From: Sipunculus nudus
Lineage: Eukaryota; Annelida; Sipuncula; Golfingiida; Sipunculidae
Length of the DNA stretch: 64,000 nucleotides
Reading direction: 5' to 3'
NCBI GenBank assembly: GCA_026874595.1
Contig: JAPPUL010000089.1
Span: 248,001 to 312,000, forward strand
Within the stretch, counting starts at the first letter, position 1. Each line of letters opens with the position of its first letter. Of this stretch, positions 18,598 through 28,956 are shown piece by piece. The position numbers and the translations under genes are program-made. The notes under the pieces were generated by a model, which searched no databases, was not told where the DNA came from, and saw only the letters and a list, made by a program, of their open reading frames with translations.

Positions 18598-21309
18598 TCA
18601 GCTCAATACTCGTGCCACTTCCTTTACTACAAACGCTTTTATTATGTCTCCTGTCTTTATGTCTTGATAGTTTTTTATTGATATTCCGCACTCAAAACCT
18701 TCTTTTGCCTCGTTTATATCGTCTTTATATCTCTTAAGCGCCAATATAGTACCCTTATAAATTTCCGCTCCGTCTCGATATACTCGGACATTAGAATCGC
18801 GTGTTATCTTACCGCTTTTCACGTACGACCCTGCTATTAGACCCACTTTAGGTATCTTAAATATCTCGCGTACCTCTATTTCTCCTGTCGTCTCTTCTTT
18901 AAATTCGGGGGATATTAACCCGCCTATAAGCTTCTTTAGATTATCTATTGCATCGTATATTATTGAGTGTTTTAGTATCTCAACATGTTCTCGTCTTGCA
19001 AGCATAAGCGCTTTGACATTAGGGTGTACATGAAAGCCAACTATTATAGCTTTTGAAGCGCTTGCAAGCATTACATCGCTTTCGTTTATATCTCCCGTTG
19101 CTGAATGAATTACCTTTACTGATACTTCATCGTTGCTAAGTTGCTGAAACGACTCCTTTACCGCCTCCACACTGCCTTGAACATCTCCTTTAAGTACAAC
19201 CTTAAGTTCTTTTATCTCTCCTTCTTTTATCTGTTTTGATATATCACTTAACGTAAGCTTTTTTATGTCCTTGGATTTACTTATCTTTTTCAATTCCTGA
19301 CGGCGTAAAGCTATTTGCTTTGCCGTACGTTCATCCGGTAATACATCAAAAGGATCGCCAGCCTCAGGCACGCCATCAAGCCCTAAAACCTCAACAGGTG
19401 TTCCAGGATTAGCAAGCTCTAACGATTTGCCACGATCACTAAAGAGTGCTCTTACCTTGCCATAATATACTCCTGATATAAAACAATCGCCTATACTCAA
19501 TGTTCCATTTTCTATTAACACTGTTGCAATTGCACCACGCCCTTTGTCTATTTGAGACTCTATTATAGAGCCCTTTGCAAGTCTATTTGGATTTGCCTTC
19601 AAATCTAGTGTCTCTGCTTCAACTAATATACTATCAAGCAGGGTATCAAGTCCTTGTTTTTTTAAGGCACTTATTTCAACCACCATAGTCTGTCCGCCCC
19701 ATTCCTCCGGAACTAGCTCTATTTCTGATAATTGTTGTTTTACACGGTCTATATTTGCTCCCGGAGCGTCTATTTTATTTATTGCCACTATGATAGATAC
19801 TCCCGCCGCTTTTGCATGATTTACTGCTTCTATCGTCTGTTCCATAACTCCATCTGTTGCTGCAACCACTAATACTACTATATCTGTTAGTTTTGCTCCA
19901 CGTGCTCTCATCGATGTGAAGGCTGCATGTCCAGGAGTATCGAGAAATACTATCTTTTTTCCATGTAAAAATACTTGGTAGGCTCCAATATGTTGAGTTA
20001 TTCCTCCATGCTCGCTTGCCGTTATATCGGATTCCCTTAAGGCGTCAAGCAGTTTTGTCTTTCCATGATCAACGTGTCCCATAACAGTTATTATTGGGGC
20101 CCTGCTCTCAAGTTCCGATTCTTTATCTTCTACTTTCTCTATTATTGTTTCGTCATAAAACGATATTATTTCTGTTTCGCAATTATATTCTGCTGCAACT
20201 AAACTAGCCGTGTCACTATCTATTACTTCGTTTATTGTTACCATCACGCCCATACTAAGCAATTTTGCTATTATTTCATTTGCTTTTATATTTAGCTTTT
20301 TTGCAAATGCATAGACTGTTATAGTTTCCATTATCTTTATTTTGTTGGGAATTGACGATGTTGACACTTTCGGTTTGGGCCTTGTTGGTATTTGTGTATT
20401 TGTTCTTCTCTTTTGGGATTTACTTTGTTGTTTGCTAAATTTATCCCAATTATCTTTGCCTAGTTCTTTTGTTTTTGTATAACGTCTCCCGCGATTTACT
20501 TGTATGAAATCTTTATGTGGTGTCCTTACTCGTACGCCTTTCTTATCTTTGTTGCTTCTATCTACACTTAGTCCGGTCTTCTCTACTTCACCTTTTTTAT
20601 TCCCTTGCTTCCCAAAATTAAATCTTTCTGGCGATTGCCGCTTTGTCTCTTTAGTACTTACACTTGACCCTTCTACTGCATCCTTAACTATATCTTTTCT
20701 TACTCCTTTAATCGCTGTTTCTTGCTTATCTTTTTGCTCCTCTGCACTTTCATCCCTCGCCTCTTCTTTAACTGCATCTTTGTTAATTTTCTTCCGTACT
20801 ACTTTTACTATCTTCTTCCCTGCTCTTACTTGATTAGTCGGCTCTGGCTTGTCTACATTAGAAGAAGATACAGAAGAAGATAATCTCTCTCCTTCTGTAC
20901 TAACGCTTGTATTAACGTTTTTAATATTTGGCTTTGCCCCGAATTCTCTTTTTATACTTTCTTTCTCATCAGATGGTGCCTTCGTTGGCAATATAGACTC
21001 AGGATTTGTATAAGATGTTTCTTCAGATGCTTTCTTCGTTTCTTTTGTTTTTACTTTTTCTTCATTCAAAGGCCTTTTATTTGCTTTCTTTACTATTAAT
21101 ACTTCTGTTGGCACATCTTCTTGTTCCGATTTCTTATCAACAGGTACGTCTTTTGTAAAGTATTTTTCTATCTTTTGTATATCATTTGGCGTTAACGCAC
21201 TGAATGTGTTTAGGTTCGACTTCTTTGATACCATTTTAAGCTTCTTTATTATATCTATCATTTCTTTGTTTGTCACGTTGTGTTTCTTCGATAACTCGTA
21301 TACTTTCAT
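18598..21309 (-). CDS. infB: Translation initiation factor IF-2
   Basis: IF-2 is the GTPase that brings fMet-tRNA to the 30S subunit and promotes subunit joining. Motifs: G1 GHVDHGKT (about 405-412), then [12 protein letters not shown], and a C-terminal initiator-tRNA-binding domain ([13 protein letters not shown]). The N-terminal 300 residues are a long, low-complexity charged region with an initial IF2_N helix bundle ([19 protein letters not shown]) and a second IF2_N-like unit near residue 330 ([19 protein letters not shown]). At 903 aa it is a normal long form. It is downstream of nusA and upstream of rbfA. Confidence 0.97.
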   Translation of the reverse strand: MKVYELSKKHNVTNKEMIDIIKKLKMVSKKSNLNTFSALTPNDIQKIEKYFTKDVPVDKKSEQEDVPTEVLIVKKANKRPLNEEKVKTKETKKASEETSYTNPESILPTKAPSDEKESIKREFGAKPNIKNVNTSVSTEGERLSSSVSSSNVDKPEPTNQVRAGKKIVKVVRKKINKDAVKEEARDESAEEQKDKQETAIKGVRKDIVKDAVEGSSVSTKETKRQSPERFNFGKQGNKKGEVEKTGLSVDRSNKDKKGVRVRTPHKDFIQVNRGRRYTKTKELGKDNWDKFSKQQSKSQKRRTNTQIPTRPKPKVSTSSIPNKIKIMETITVYAFAKKLNIKANEIIAKLLSMGVMVTINEVIDSDTASLVAAEYNCETEIISFYDETIIEKVEDKESELESRAPIITVMGHVDHGKTKLLDALRESDITASEHGGITQHIGAYQVFLHGKKIVFLDTPGHAAFTSMRARGAKLTDIVVLVVAATDGVMEQTIEAVNHAKAAGVSIIVAINKIDAPGANIDRVKQQLSEIELVPEEWGGQTMVVEISALKKQGLDTLLDSILVEAETLDLKANPNRLAKGSIIESQIDKGRGAIATVLIENGTLSIGDCFISGVYYGKVRALFSDRGKSLELANPGTPVEVLGLDGVPEAGDPFDVLPDERTAKQIALRRQELKKISKSKDIKKLTLSDISKQIKEGEIKELKVVLKGDVQGSVEAVKESFQQLSNDEVSVKVIHSATGDINESDVMLASASKAIIVGFHVHPNVKALMLARREHVEILKHSIIYDAIDNLKKLIGGLISPEFKEETTGEIEVREIFKIPKVGLIAGSYVKSGKITRDSNVRVYRDGAEIYKGTILALKRYKDDINEAKEGFECGISIKNYQDIKTGDIIKAFVVKEVARVLS

Positions 21310-21384
21310 ATTATACCTTACGATTTAATCTCTCTTTACTTTCCTTTGTACATATCATGTGTATATCATATATTATTTATAATA

Positions 21385-22974
21385 TCATTCAAATTCAAGA
21401 CCAACTCCGCAACTTGGACATTCTATTGCCCCTTCAGCTATTTCAGCATTGCAATCAGGGCAATAATAGCTAAATTCTTCATCATACTCTACTTCTTTTC
21501 CTTCTTTTCCTCCCTCAATATCTACCCCCTCTTCGCTTCTTAGCCCCTCTTCAGCCGATACTTTAGTTAATCCCGACCCCCCATAAGCATAATTACTTAT
21601 AGCCCCAGCTTCAACAGCATCTTCTCCTGCTACAGTATCCTCCACAAAATCCTCTTCTTCCTCTTTTAGCTCTTTCTCATCATCTACCATCACTACGGTT
21701 TCTTTTATTATACTAAATACTTTATCCACTTCTTCCTCTTTTACCCCTTCCATTGCAAGCAACTCCTCACGACTCTTTTCCACTAAACTCTCAATAGTAT
21801 CTATCCCCGCTCCCTTAAATATATTTATTAATTCTTCCCCCAAATCTTCTAACTCCTCTATCGGGTGTTCTTCAACTATATAATCTTCAGCATCACTTAC
21901 AAATAAACTCTCAGCTGCGCGCCTTGAAGCATCTGCATAATCTGTTTTTGCAAATTCTGTTGTGTTCTTTATATCTATATCCCATCCGATCAGCTTGGAC
22001 GCTAGTTTTACATTATGTCCTTGTTTGCCTATCGATAGGGATAGCTGACTATCATCTACTACCGCAAGTGCTTCCTTATTCTCTTCGTCAAGCACTATTA
22101 CTTGTTCTACCTTCGCTGGCGAAAGGGCATTTGTTATGTATTCCTTTATATCATCTTTATATCTTATTATATCTATCTTCTCTCCCTCAAGCTCTTTTAC
22201 TATGTTTTGAATCCGCATCCCTTTCATCCCAACGCATGGCCCAACTGGATCTATATCCTTTGAATATACTGATATCTTCGTTCTGTAACCTGCCTCACGT
22301 ACTATTCCTTTTATTTCTATCACACGCTCGTTTATCTCAGGTACGTCAAGCTCAAATAACTTCTGCACAAACATAGGCGCCGCCCGGGACAATACTACCT
22401 GGGTCTCCCTATCATCCCTTACCTCTACTATAACTGCTTTTATCCTCTCTCTTATGTCAAAGCTCTCTCGGCTTGATTGTTCGTATGAGGGCAATATTGC
22501 CTCTGTTCTACCTAAATCTACAAATATATGTTTATTACGTTTCCTTTGGCATATCCCTGTTACTATCTCGCCCACTTTTTGCTTATATTCACTGTATATT
22601 ATGTTTTTTTCTATGTCTTTTAATTTCTGGATTACTAGCTGTTTAGACGTTTGAACCGCTATCCGCCCAAGATCTTTCAACTTTATTTCAACAAGCACCT
22701 CATCCCCTAGCTCACAGCTTGCATTAGCCTTGCGCGCATCTGCAAGACTTAGCTCTAGCAATTTGTCCTCTGCCTTCTCAACTACTACTTTCTTAGAATA
22801 TAAGCTTACCTCGCCTGTCTTTTCGTTTATCTTGGTTTCGGCGTTTTCTGATGAGCCAAATTGCTTCTTATATGCCACAAGTAATATCTCTTCGACCGTC
22901 TGTAGGATTAATTCCTCTGATATGCCTTTACTGTGCACAAGCGACCTTACCGCCTCCATAACCGATGCTGACAT
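21385..22974 (-). CDS. nusA: Transcription termination/antitermination factor NusA with C-terminal zinc ribbon
   Basis: NusA binds RNA polymerase and nascent RNA and controls pausing and termination. Order: N-terminal polymerase-binding domain (1-125), S1 (VGEIVTGICQRKRNKHIFVD), KH domains (DPVGPCVGMKGMRIQNIVKE; LSLSIGKQGHNVKLASKLIG), a helix-hairpin-helix-like segment (about 395-440), an acidic linker, and finally CPDC-x(10)-CPSC (about residues 506-523), a four-cysteine zinc ribbon. The ribbon is an addition to the bacterial NusA core. The ATG has a strong AGAGGAGG site. It heads the operon; rimP, which normally precedes it, is missing. Confidence 0.95.
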   Translation of the reverse strand: MSASVMEAVRSLVHSKGISEELILQTVEEILLVAYKKQFGSSENAETKINEKTGEVSLYSKKVVVEKAEDKLLELSLADARKANASCELGDEVLVEIKLKDLGRIAVQTSKQLVIQKLKDIEKNIIYSEYKQKVGEIVTGICQRKRNKHIFVDLGRTEAILPSYEQSSRESFDIRERIKAVIVEVRDDRETQVVLSRAAPMFVQKLFELDVPEINERVIEIKGIVREAGYRTKISVYSKDIDPVGPCVGMKGMRIQNIVKELEGEKIDIIRYKDDIKEYITNALSPAKVEQVIVLDEENKEALAVVDDSQLSLSIGKQGHNVKLASKLIGWDIDIKNTTEFAKTDYADASRRAAESLFVSDAEDYIVEEHPIEELEDLGEELINIFKGAGIDTIESLVEKSREELLAMEGVKEEEVDKVFSIIKETVVMVDDEKELKEEEEDFVEDTVAGEDAVEAGAISNYAYGGSGLTKVSAEEGLRSEEGVDIEGGKEGKEVEYDEEFSYYCPDCNAEIAEGAIECPSCGVGLEFE

Positions 22975-23288
22975 CTGGCCTCCTCTTTTTCTCTCGTTTA
23001 TTTACAATATATATATATAGTATTTTGTTATCTATTATTTATATATTAAAGAATACCTTAACTTAATAGCTCATACTTTCTCTTTAGATTCGTCTTTGTT
23101 CGGATGTATTCTATCTTTTGAAGATGCGTTCTTGCTTTCTTTAATTTATTATAATTTAGTTTTGAATATATTCTCTTTGCTTTAAGATTAACAACTAGTG
23201 CTCTTTAACCCCTTAAGCTTTAGTACACCTCTTTCCCACTATATAAATATAATACATTATTTCATTATTAGCACTTTCTTGTCCTACA
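22975..23288 (-). other. Untranslated leader of the nusA operon
   Basis: About 300 bases between the promoter and nusA. No rimP and no tRNA are recognisable. One stretch (about 23060-23203, minus strand) is open for 46 codons and ends in TAA, but has no ATG, GTG or TTG. It reads as a basic peptide (e.g. KLKKARTHLQKIEYIRTK). It may be a relic or chance; I do not call it a gene. Confidence 0.4.
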
Positions 23289-23317
23289 ATACTATTATTT
23301 TATAACTCTTTAGTCAA
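23289..23317 (-). promoter_or_regulatory. Sigma70 promoter of the nusA-infB-rbfA-truB-ribF operon
   Basis: On the minus strand TTGACT and TAGTAT are spaced by exactly 17 bases, giving a start near 23281 and a leader of about 300 bases before nusA. No other same-strand promoter of this quality is visible between eno and nusA. Confidence 0.7.
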
Positions 23318-23389
23318 TCCGTTTATTCTTATATCATTACTTATATGAAAAAACCTCCGTAACTATTTTCTAGGGTTATAAACCAAGTA

Positions 23390-24691
23390 CTAACTTTCTA
23401 ACCTAAGGTTGTAAAAGGCTCTTTTCCCTTCGTATTTTCCTATGTTTCCAAGTTCCTCGCTTATCCTTAATAGTTGATTGTATTTTGATACCCGATCGCT
23501 CCTTGAGGCTGAGCCCGTCTTTATTTGGCCTGCGTTTAAGCCTACTGCCAGGTCTGCTATTATACTGTCTTCTGTCTCGCCTGACCTGTGTGATATTATG
23601 GATGTGTAGTTTGAACGCTTTGCAAGCTCTACTGCCTCTATTGTTTCTGTTAATGTCCCTATCTGGTTTACTTTGATTAGTATAGAATTGCATATCCCAA
23701 GCGATATGCCCTTGGAAAGCCTTTTTGTGTTTGTTACGAATAGATCATCTCCCACTAACTGAATATGTCCGCCTAACCGATTCGTTAGCTCCCTCCAGCC
23801 CTCCCAATCGTCCTCAGCCATCCCGTCTTCTATCGATATTATTGGATAGCTTTTCGTCCATACTTCAAAAAGATCTGTAAGCTCAGTTGAATGAAGTTCC
23901 CTTTTATCCGATTTCTTAAATATATATTTATTCTTAGCTTTATCATAAAATTCACTCGATGCTGCGTCTAATGCTATTACAATATCTTTTTCAACTCTAT
24001 ATCCTCCCTTCTCTATTGCCTCAAGTATTACTTCTATAGCCTCTTCATTAGATCGCAAATCCGGGGCAAAGCCCCCCTCATCACCCACTCCCGTATTATA
24101 GCCTTTCCCTTTCAAAATGCTTTTTAGATTATGAAATGTTTCGGCTATCATCCTAAGCCCTTCCTCTATAGAATCCGCCCCCACCGGCATCACCATAAAC
24201 TCTTGCATGTCTACATTATTATCTGCATGTGCTCCGCCGTTTAAAATGTTTGCCATTGGGACCGGTAAAGTATTTGCATTGACGCCGCCTATATATCTAT
24301 ATAAAGGCAATTCACTATAGCGTGCTCCCGCCTGGCTGCAGGCAAGCGATACGCCAAGTGTTGCGTTTGCTCCTAAATTACTTTTGTTATTTGTTCCATC
24401 AAGTGCTATCAACTTATTATCTATTTGACTTTGTGATAGTACATTTACTCCTATTAGCTCTTGGTTTATTAGTCCGTTTATATTTGATATGGCCTTTCTA
24501 ACTCCCTTGCCCATATACCGTTTTGTATCTCCATCACGAAGCTCAACTGCCTCATGCTCCCCTTTTGAGGCTCCACTTGGCACTGCCGCCCGGCCTATTA
24601 TCCCGCTTTCAAGAATTACGTCTACTTCTATTGTCGGATTGCCTCGTGAATCTAATATCTCTCGACCATGCACCTTTGATATTAATGGCAT
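23390..24691 (-). CDS. eno: Enolase
   Basis: Enolase converts 2-phosphoglycerate to phosphoenolpyruvate in glycolysis. Recognised segments: [19 protein letters not shown] at the N-terminus, [12 protein letters not shown] (about 205-216), [14 protein letters not shown] with a metal-binding Glu-Asp, [16 protein letters not shown] with the catalytic Lys region, and SHRSGETED near the C-terminus. At 433 aa it is full length. AAAGGAGAG precedes the ATG. It is probably a separate transcription unit, about 400 bases before nusA. Confidence 0.97.
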   Translation of the reverse strand: MPLISKVHGREILDSRGNPTIEVDVILESGIIGRAAVPSGASKGEHEAVELRDGDTKRYMGKGVRKAISNINGLINQELIGVNVLSQSQIDNKLIALDGTNNKSNLGANATLGVSLACSQAGARYSELPLYRYIGGVNANTLPVPMANILNGGAHADNNVDMQEFMVMPVGADSIEEGLRMIAETFHNLKSILKGKGYNTGVGDEGGFAPDLRSNEEAIEVILEAIEKGGYRVEKDIVIALDAASSEFYDKAKNKYIFKKSDKRELHSTELTDLFEVWTKSYPIISIEDGMAEDDWEGWRELTNRLGGHIQLVGDDLFVTNTKRLSKGISLGICNSILIKVNQIGTLTETIEAVELAKRSNYTSIISHRSGETEDSIIADLAVGLNAGQIKTGSASRSDRVSKYNQLLRISEELGNIGKYEGKRAFYNLRLES

Positions 24692-24801
24692 TGCTTCTCT
24701 CCTTTTTATATATCAAACTTCTATTGAATCACTCTAAGTATAATATTTATTCTCTTTCTTTTATCTAATTTTAAGCTATACTTTATAAAACTTTACAAAA
24801 C

Positions 24802-24830
24802 TTTACAAAACTCTTTACTAAGAATATACT
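24802..24830 (+). promoter_or_regulatory. Sigma70 promoter of the aldo/keto reductase gene
   Basis: TTTACA and TATACT are separated by 17 bases, with the ribosome-binding site GGGGAGGAG following before the TTG at 24859. The -35 lies inside a threefold short repeat (AAAACTTTAC-like, 24784-24808), so a second overlapping -35 copy exists 10 bases upstream. Confidence 0.7.
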
Positions 24831-24858
24831 ATGCGTAGGGTAGGGGAGGAGTGTTAAA

Positions 24859-26004
24859 TTGATTTATCGTGAGCTTGGCAGCACAAAGCATAACATTTCT
24901 TTACTTTCTTTTGGGACTATGCGACTACCGCGTGTTTCTGTTAAAGCCTCATCTAAAGTACTTTGTAAGGCTTACGAGTTGGGTATTAACCTATTTGAAA
25001 CCTCGCCTGGTTATGGCGATGCTGAACGTAAACTTGGTATTGCGTTAAAAGACAAGATTCTAGCACGTGATAAGATATTTATCTCAACTAAGTCTAATCC
25101 GATGATTGACGACTTGCCATATAAACTATCTGATAGAATAAACAAATCTTTAGAGAGGCTAAAAACTTCATATGTCGACTTCTACCAAGTTTGGGGACTT
25201 AACACTAATGAGGATTTCAACAAAGTCTTTGAAAACGGGCTTATTGAACAAATTCTAAAGGCTAAAAAACAAAAACTTATTCGAAATATAGGCTTTACGA
25301 CGCACGCTAATCCTGCACTCATAAAACGTGTAATCGATACCGGCTACTTTGACTTTGTTACCCTAATCTATAATCTCTTTAAACAGGATAACCAAAGTGT
25401 AATTGATTATGCAAACGCAAAGGGTATGGGTATATTGGTTATAGCACCGCTTTCTAACGGCTTTTTGGCACATCCAACTGAGTATATGAAAAAAGATTTT
25501 GCTCCTTACGACGTACGGGAATTTGCTTTGAGATGGCTTTACCGTAATAAAAAGATTACTTCCGTTGTGTCTGGCATGAAAACACTTTATGAACTTGAGT
25601 CTAATTATAAGTCTGTTTACTCTTTTACCCGTTCTTCTTCTGCTGATAACAAAGCTGAGGGCACGCATGAACAAAAGATATGGCGTTCTTTTAAAGAGCG
25701 TGGTAAATACGAGTATTGTGATAGTTGTAATAAATGCTTACCGTGTCATGTTGATATTAATATACCTGAGCTTATGCGATTAAACAATATTATGAATGCG
25801 TATAAGGCTTCTTACTATTGTGAGGATAGATATAGGTTTATGGGCAATGGAGGTTCTTGGTATCCTGGTGTTAAGGCGTCTCATTGTGATGAATGTGGCG
25901 ATTGTGAAGCTAGATGTCCGTGCAAGCTTAAGATAGTGTCTATTATAAAAAGCTTGCATAATACCCTTTATAAAGGCGAGCGCAAACGATTATCTTTAGA
26001 TTAA
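24859..26004 (+). CDS. Aldo/keto reductase with C-terminal 4Fe-4S domain
   Basis: The N-terminal 260 residues form an AKR barrel: YRELGSTKHNISLLSFGTMRLP, the catalytic-Tyr region GINLFETSPGYGDAERKLG (Asp replaced by Glu in the usual FDTA), and KSNP as the Lys region. A linker leads to a cysteine-rich tail with CDSCNKCLPC (near 293) and CDECGDCEARCPC (near 347), a two-cluster ferredoxin-like module. AKRs of this layout are predicted oxidoreductases of unknown substrate. The TTG start is set by a strong GGAGGAG site. It is convergent with the lipoprotein array and uses more T-ending codons than most neighbours. Confidence 0.88.
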   Translation: MIYRELGSTKHNISLLSFGTMRLPRVSVKASSKVLCKAYELGINLFETSPGYGDAERKLGIALKDKILARDKIFISTKSNPMIDDLPYKLSDRINKSLERLKTSYVDFYQVWGLNTNEDFNKVFENGLIEQILKAKKQKLIRNIGFTTHANPALIKRVIDTGYFDFVTLIYNLFKQDNQSVIDYANAKGMGILVIAPLSNGFLAHPTEYMKKDFAPYDVREFALRWLYRNKKITSVVSGMKTLYELESNYKSVYSFTRSSSADNKAEGTHEQKIWRSFKERGKYEYCDSCNKCLPCHVDINIPELMRLNNIMNAYKASYYCEDRYRFMGNGGSWYPGVKASHCDECGDCEARCPCKLKIVSIIKSLHNTLYKGERKRLSLD

Positions 26005-26051
26005 TTTTTGAATAAGACAATAGCCAAAGATAATTTATGATAATAGTTTAT

Positions 26052-26088
26052 AAAGACAGCTCCCCCCCACTTAAGGAGAGCTATCTTT
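26052..26088 (-). terminator. Hairpin terminator after beta-helix lipoprotein 1
   Basis: Arms AAAGACAGCTC and GAGCTATCTTT with a C-rich loop. It lies between two convergent genes and may serve both, though the U-tract is short on each side. Confidence 0.6.
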
Positions 26089-26123
26089 AGTTTAACAAAG
26101 GGCCTTTAAAGTCCTTTCGGTAA

Positions 26124-27305
26124 CTACTGAGTGGCTTTATAGTAACCGTTAGTCTTGCTAACATCTATATTTCCACTATCTAGTGATATATCAGGATTAC
26201 TACTAGAATCAGCATACATTCCGCCTCCGGCTATACCTGCAGTATTCTGCGGCTCAGCCTCCTCAAATCTACAGTATATATCTAACTTTGGGTTACTTTC
26301 ATGAAAATTAGCTATTCCCCCTCCATATTCAGCTGCCTCATTACTTTGAAAGGTAATACCCTTTAAAGTTGGGCTACTACCAGTATTATATATCCCTCCT
26401 CCGCTTTTTGCCGTGTTATGTTCAAAGCTAGTACGTTCAGACGCATCAACAGTTAAGGTTGGGTTGCTATTTCTATTATACATACCACCTCCATATTCAG
26501 TAGCTGTGTTCCCAGTAAATATACAATCAGTTAAAGCTGGGTCGCTATCCCTATTATACATCCCGCCTCCTCTTGTAGCAGTGTTACCATTAAATATAAC
26601 ATTCTTTAAAGTTGGACTGCTCCCCTCATTATACATCCCACCCCCATTTTCATCCTGTCCTCTACCATTTGCATTCCCTCCTGTTATAGTAACGTTAAAA
26701 AGCTTTGCTGTTTCGTCTAAGCCTCCAGGATGATAAAAAACATGGTATACATTGTCAGTATCAGCTGTAGTAACACCCTCTCCACTTAGAATAGTCTTAG
26801 ATGGGTCTTCATCTTTTGTATCCCCTTCTCCCGAATAGCCACCAACAACAGTAACGCCATTCTTTAAGGCAAAGTGCATTGCACGGGCATCTCTCGGATT
26901 AACACCAGGATTAGGACGGCTCGTTGGCTTATAAGTCCCAACTGCTATGTGTACCCTGACATAACCATTGCCACTAACCTTGCTAGCAGCGGCATTAATA
27001 CCAGCTTGTAAAGTTTTATATGCCTTCTTCCAACTACTCCCATCACCACCATCAGATGCACTACCGTCTACATAAACTGTTGCGAGTAATGGAGGCGGAG
27101 CAGCAGCTCCACCACCAGATTGCCCAGCTCCTTGATTGCTGCCACCAGACCCACCACCACCTCCAGCTCCGCCAGGCCCACCAGCTCCACCTGTCCCGTC
27201 GCTTGAACAACCACTATTAAACCACAAAACCAATACCAATAAACTTAGTAATAAAAACCTTGCCATTATTTTAATTATTTTAATTATTTGCAGTATTTTC
27301 ATCAT
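26124..27305 (-). CDS. Beta-helix repeat lipoprotein 1 (GGGMYN family)
   Basis: A predicted surface or periplasmic lipoprotein, last of seven tandem paralogs. Residues 1-33 are a signal peptide with a Lys/Ile start and lipobox FNSGC. A Gly/Pro-rich linker follows, then a conserved head domain (VYVDGSASDGGDGSSW, LQAGINAA, VGTYKP, GVTVVGGY, ILSGEG, VYHVFYHPGG). After AKLFNVTITGGNANG come about six repeats of the form GGGMYN-x-(S)NPTL-x-FxxNTA, a right-handed parallel beta-helix pattern resembling the GGA(I/L/V) and FxxN motifs of chlamydial Pmp passengers. No autotransporter barrel follows. It ends with NGYYKATQ, the family tail. Function is unknown; adhesion or antigenic roles are inference. 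Confidence 0.8.
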   Translation of the reverse strand: MMKILQIIKIIKIMARFLLLSLLVLVLWFNSGCSSDGTGGAGGPGGAGGGGGSGGSNQGAGQSGGGAAAPPPLLATVYVDGSASDGGDGSSWKKAYKTLQAGINAAASKVSGNGYVRVHIAVGTYKPTSRPNPGVNPRDARAMHFALKNGVTVVGGYSGEGDTKDEDPSKTILSGEGVTTADTDNVYHVFYHPGGLDETAKLFNVTITGGNANGRGQDENGGGMYNEGSSPTLKNVIFNGNTATRGGGMYNRDSDPALTDCIFTGNTATEYGGGMYNRNSNPTLTVDASERTSFEHNTAKSGGGIYNTGSSPTLKGITFQSNEAAEYGGGIANFHESNPKLDIYCRFEEAEPQNTAGIAGGGMYADSSSNPDISLDSGNIDVSKTNGYYKATQ

Positions 27306-27438
27306 TTTCTCCTAATTCACTTCTATATATAGTATATAATATATCTAGTTTATAAAATATCTAGATTTAATATAACTCATAACAAAAACTGTAACCAAAA
27401 AAAACTCTAGGCATAATAAGGCATAATAAGACATAAAA
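27306..27438 (-). repeat. Family promoter/leader module upstream of lipoprotein 1
   Basis: Near-identical to the modules before paralogs 2, 4, 5, 6 and 7. On the minus strand it runs from a purine-rich block (containing repeated AGGCATAATA on the plus strand) through CTAGATAT units to a TATACT -10-like element and an AGGAG ribosome-binding site before ATG. One copy of the 16-base CTAGATAT unit is present here. The -35 region is poor. Confidence 0.7.
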
Positions 27439-27471
27439 AAAGATAGCTCCACATTAAGAAAAGCTATCTTT
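27439..27471 (-). terminator. Intrinsic terminator after lipoprotein 2
   Basis: Arms AAAGATAGCT and AGCTATCTTT, followed on the minus strand by a T-run (TTTTTTTATG), a textbook rho-independent terminator. Confidence 0.8.
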
Positions 27472-27501
27472 AATTTAACAAAGGCTATTTATTAAGAGCC
27501 C

Positions 27502-28759
27502 TTAAGGTTGTTTATAGTAACCGTTATTCTTGCTTGCTGCAGCATCAGTTGTTGGGGTAAGAGGATTGTCTGCAAAGTTAGGTGTACTTGTATTATCACT
27601 ATACATTGCCCCTCCTGCGTTAGTAGCTGTATTGCCTGTAAATGTACAGCCAGTGAGACTTGGGTTACTAGTAGTTCTATTATATACTCCCCCTCCGTCC
27701 TGAGCTTGATTGCCACTAAAGGTAACATCATTTAACTTTGGGCTACCACCTATATTATACATCCCGCCGCCATAAGATTGTGCTGTATTACTAGTAAAGT
27801 TAACATTAGTTAAAATTGGGCTACCACCTATATTAGCCATCCCGCCGCCATTAAACTTATTAGATGTATTATTACTAAAGGTAACATCAGTTAAGATTGG
27901 GCTACTATACTCATTATACATCCCGCCGCCAGTAATACTAACTCTATTACCAGTAAAGGTAACATCCTTTAAAGTTGGGTTACTTTTATTCGCATTAAAC
28001 ATCCCGCCTCCATAATCGGTAGCTTTATTATCTTTAAAGGTAACGTTATCTAAGCTTGGGCTACTACCCCTATTATGCATCCCGCCTCCATCATCATTAT
28101 ACACGCTATCATTCGCATTAGCCTTAGTTATTGTAACCGCATTAGCCTTAGTTATTGTAACGTTAAAAAGCTTTGCTGTTTCGTCTAAGCCTCCAGGATG
28201 ATAAAAAACATGGTAGACATTGTCATCCTTATTTTCGTCCATATTAGCTGTATCATTATCCCCAAGGTCCCCGCTTAGAATAGTTTTATCAGCGTCGGGA
28301 GTATTCTCACCAAGCCTAACAACTCTATACTCCCCATCCATGCCCTTCTTATAACCACCGTTAACCTCAACCTTATTCTTTAAGGTAAAATGGACTGTGC
28401 GGGGGTCAGTCTCGGCACCGCCATTAGGACGGCTCGTTGGCTTATAAGTTCCAACTGCAACATATACAGTCCCATCCTCTGCAGCAGCATCAATACCAGC
28501 CTGGAGGTCTTTAAATGCTTTAGTCCAACTACTCCCATCACCACCATCAGATGCACTACCGTCTACATAAACGGTCGCTAGTAATGGAGGCGGAGCAGCA
28601 GCTCCACCACCTCCAGCTCCGCCAGGCCCACCAGCTCCTGTCCCCTGTCCCATCCGATCCACAACCACTATATATTCCTAAACCCAATACCAATAAACTT
28701 AGTAATAAAAACCTTGCCATTATTTTAATTATTTTAATTATTTGCAGTATTTTCATCAT
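27502..28759 (-). pseudogene. Beta-helix repeat lipoprotein 2, frameshifted after the lipobox
   Basis: The signal peptide (MMKILQIIKII..., lipobox YSGC) is read in one frame and the rest of the protein in another. The break is at 28642-28645, where the coding strand has GGGG and intact paralogs 4 and 7 have GGG at the same place; removing one base gives about 418 aa. The passenger has the family head domain (with VEVNGGYKKG), eight or so GGGMYN-type repeats and the tail NGYYKQP. An internal ATG at 28668 could give a protein without a signal peptide. Dead copy, on/off switch and sequencing error are all possible. Confidence 0.75.
27541..27726 (-). repeat. 186-base segment identical to 28996-29181 (copy A)
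   Basis: The 3' part of lipoprotein gene 2 is base-for-base the same, by eye, as the 3' part of gene 3 over 186 bases, although the rest of the two genes differs clearly. It covers the last repeats and the start of the tail. Confidence 0.85.
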
Positions 28760-28893
28760 TTTCTCCTAATTCACTTCTATATATAGTATATAATATATCT
28801 AGTTTATAAAATATCTAGATTTAATATAACTCATAACAAAAACTGTAACCAAAAAAAACTCTAGGCATAATAAGGCATAATAAGACATAAAAA
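28760..28893 (-). repeat. Family promoter/leader module upstream of lipoprotein 2
   Basis: Copy of the shared upstream module, with a single 16-base CTAGATAT unit and the same ribosome-binding site as copy 1; it differs from copy 1 by very few bases. Confidence 0.7.
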
Positions 28894-28926
28894 AAAGATA
28901 GCCCCCTTAAAAAGAGAGCTATCTTT
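28894..28926 (-). terminator. Intrinsic terminator after lipoprotein 3
   Basis: Arms AAAGATAGC and GCTATCTTT with a T-run downstream on the minus strand. Confidence 0.8.
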
Positions 28927-28956
28927 AATTTAACAAAGGCTATTTATTAAGAGCCC

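Noticed and set aside
23403-23693. Second minus-strand ORF inside eno
   Set aside because: A frame-shifted shadow of the eno coding sequence; enolase motifs are in the other frame.
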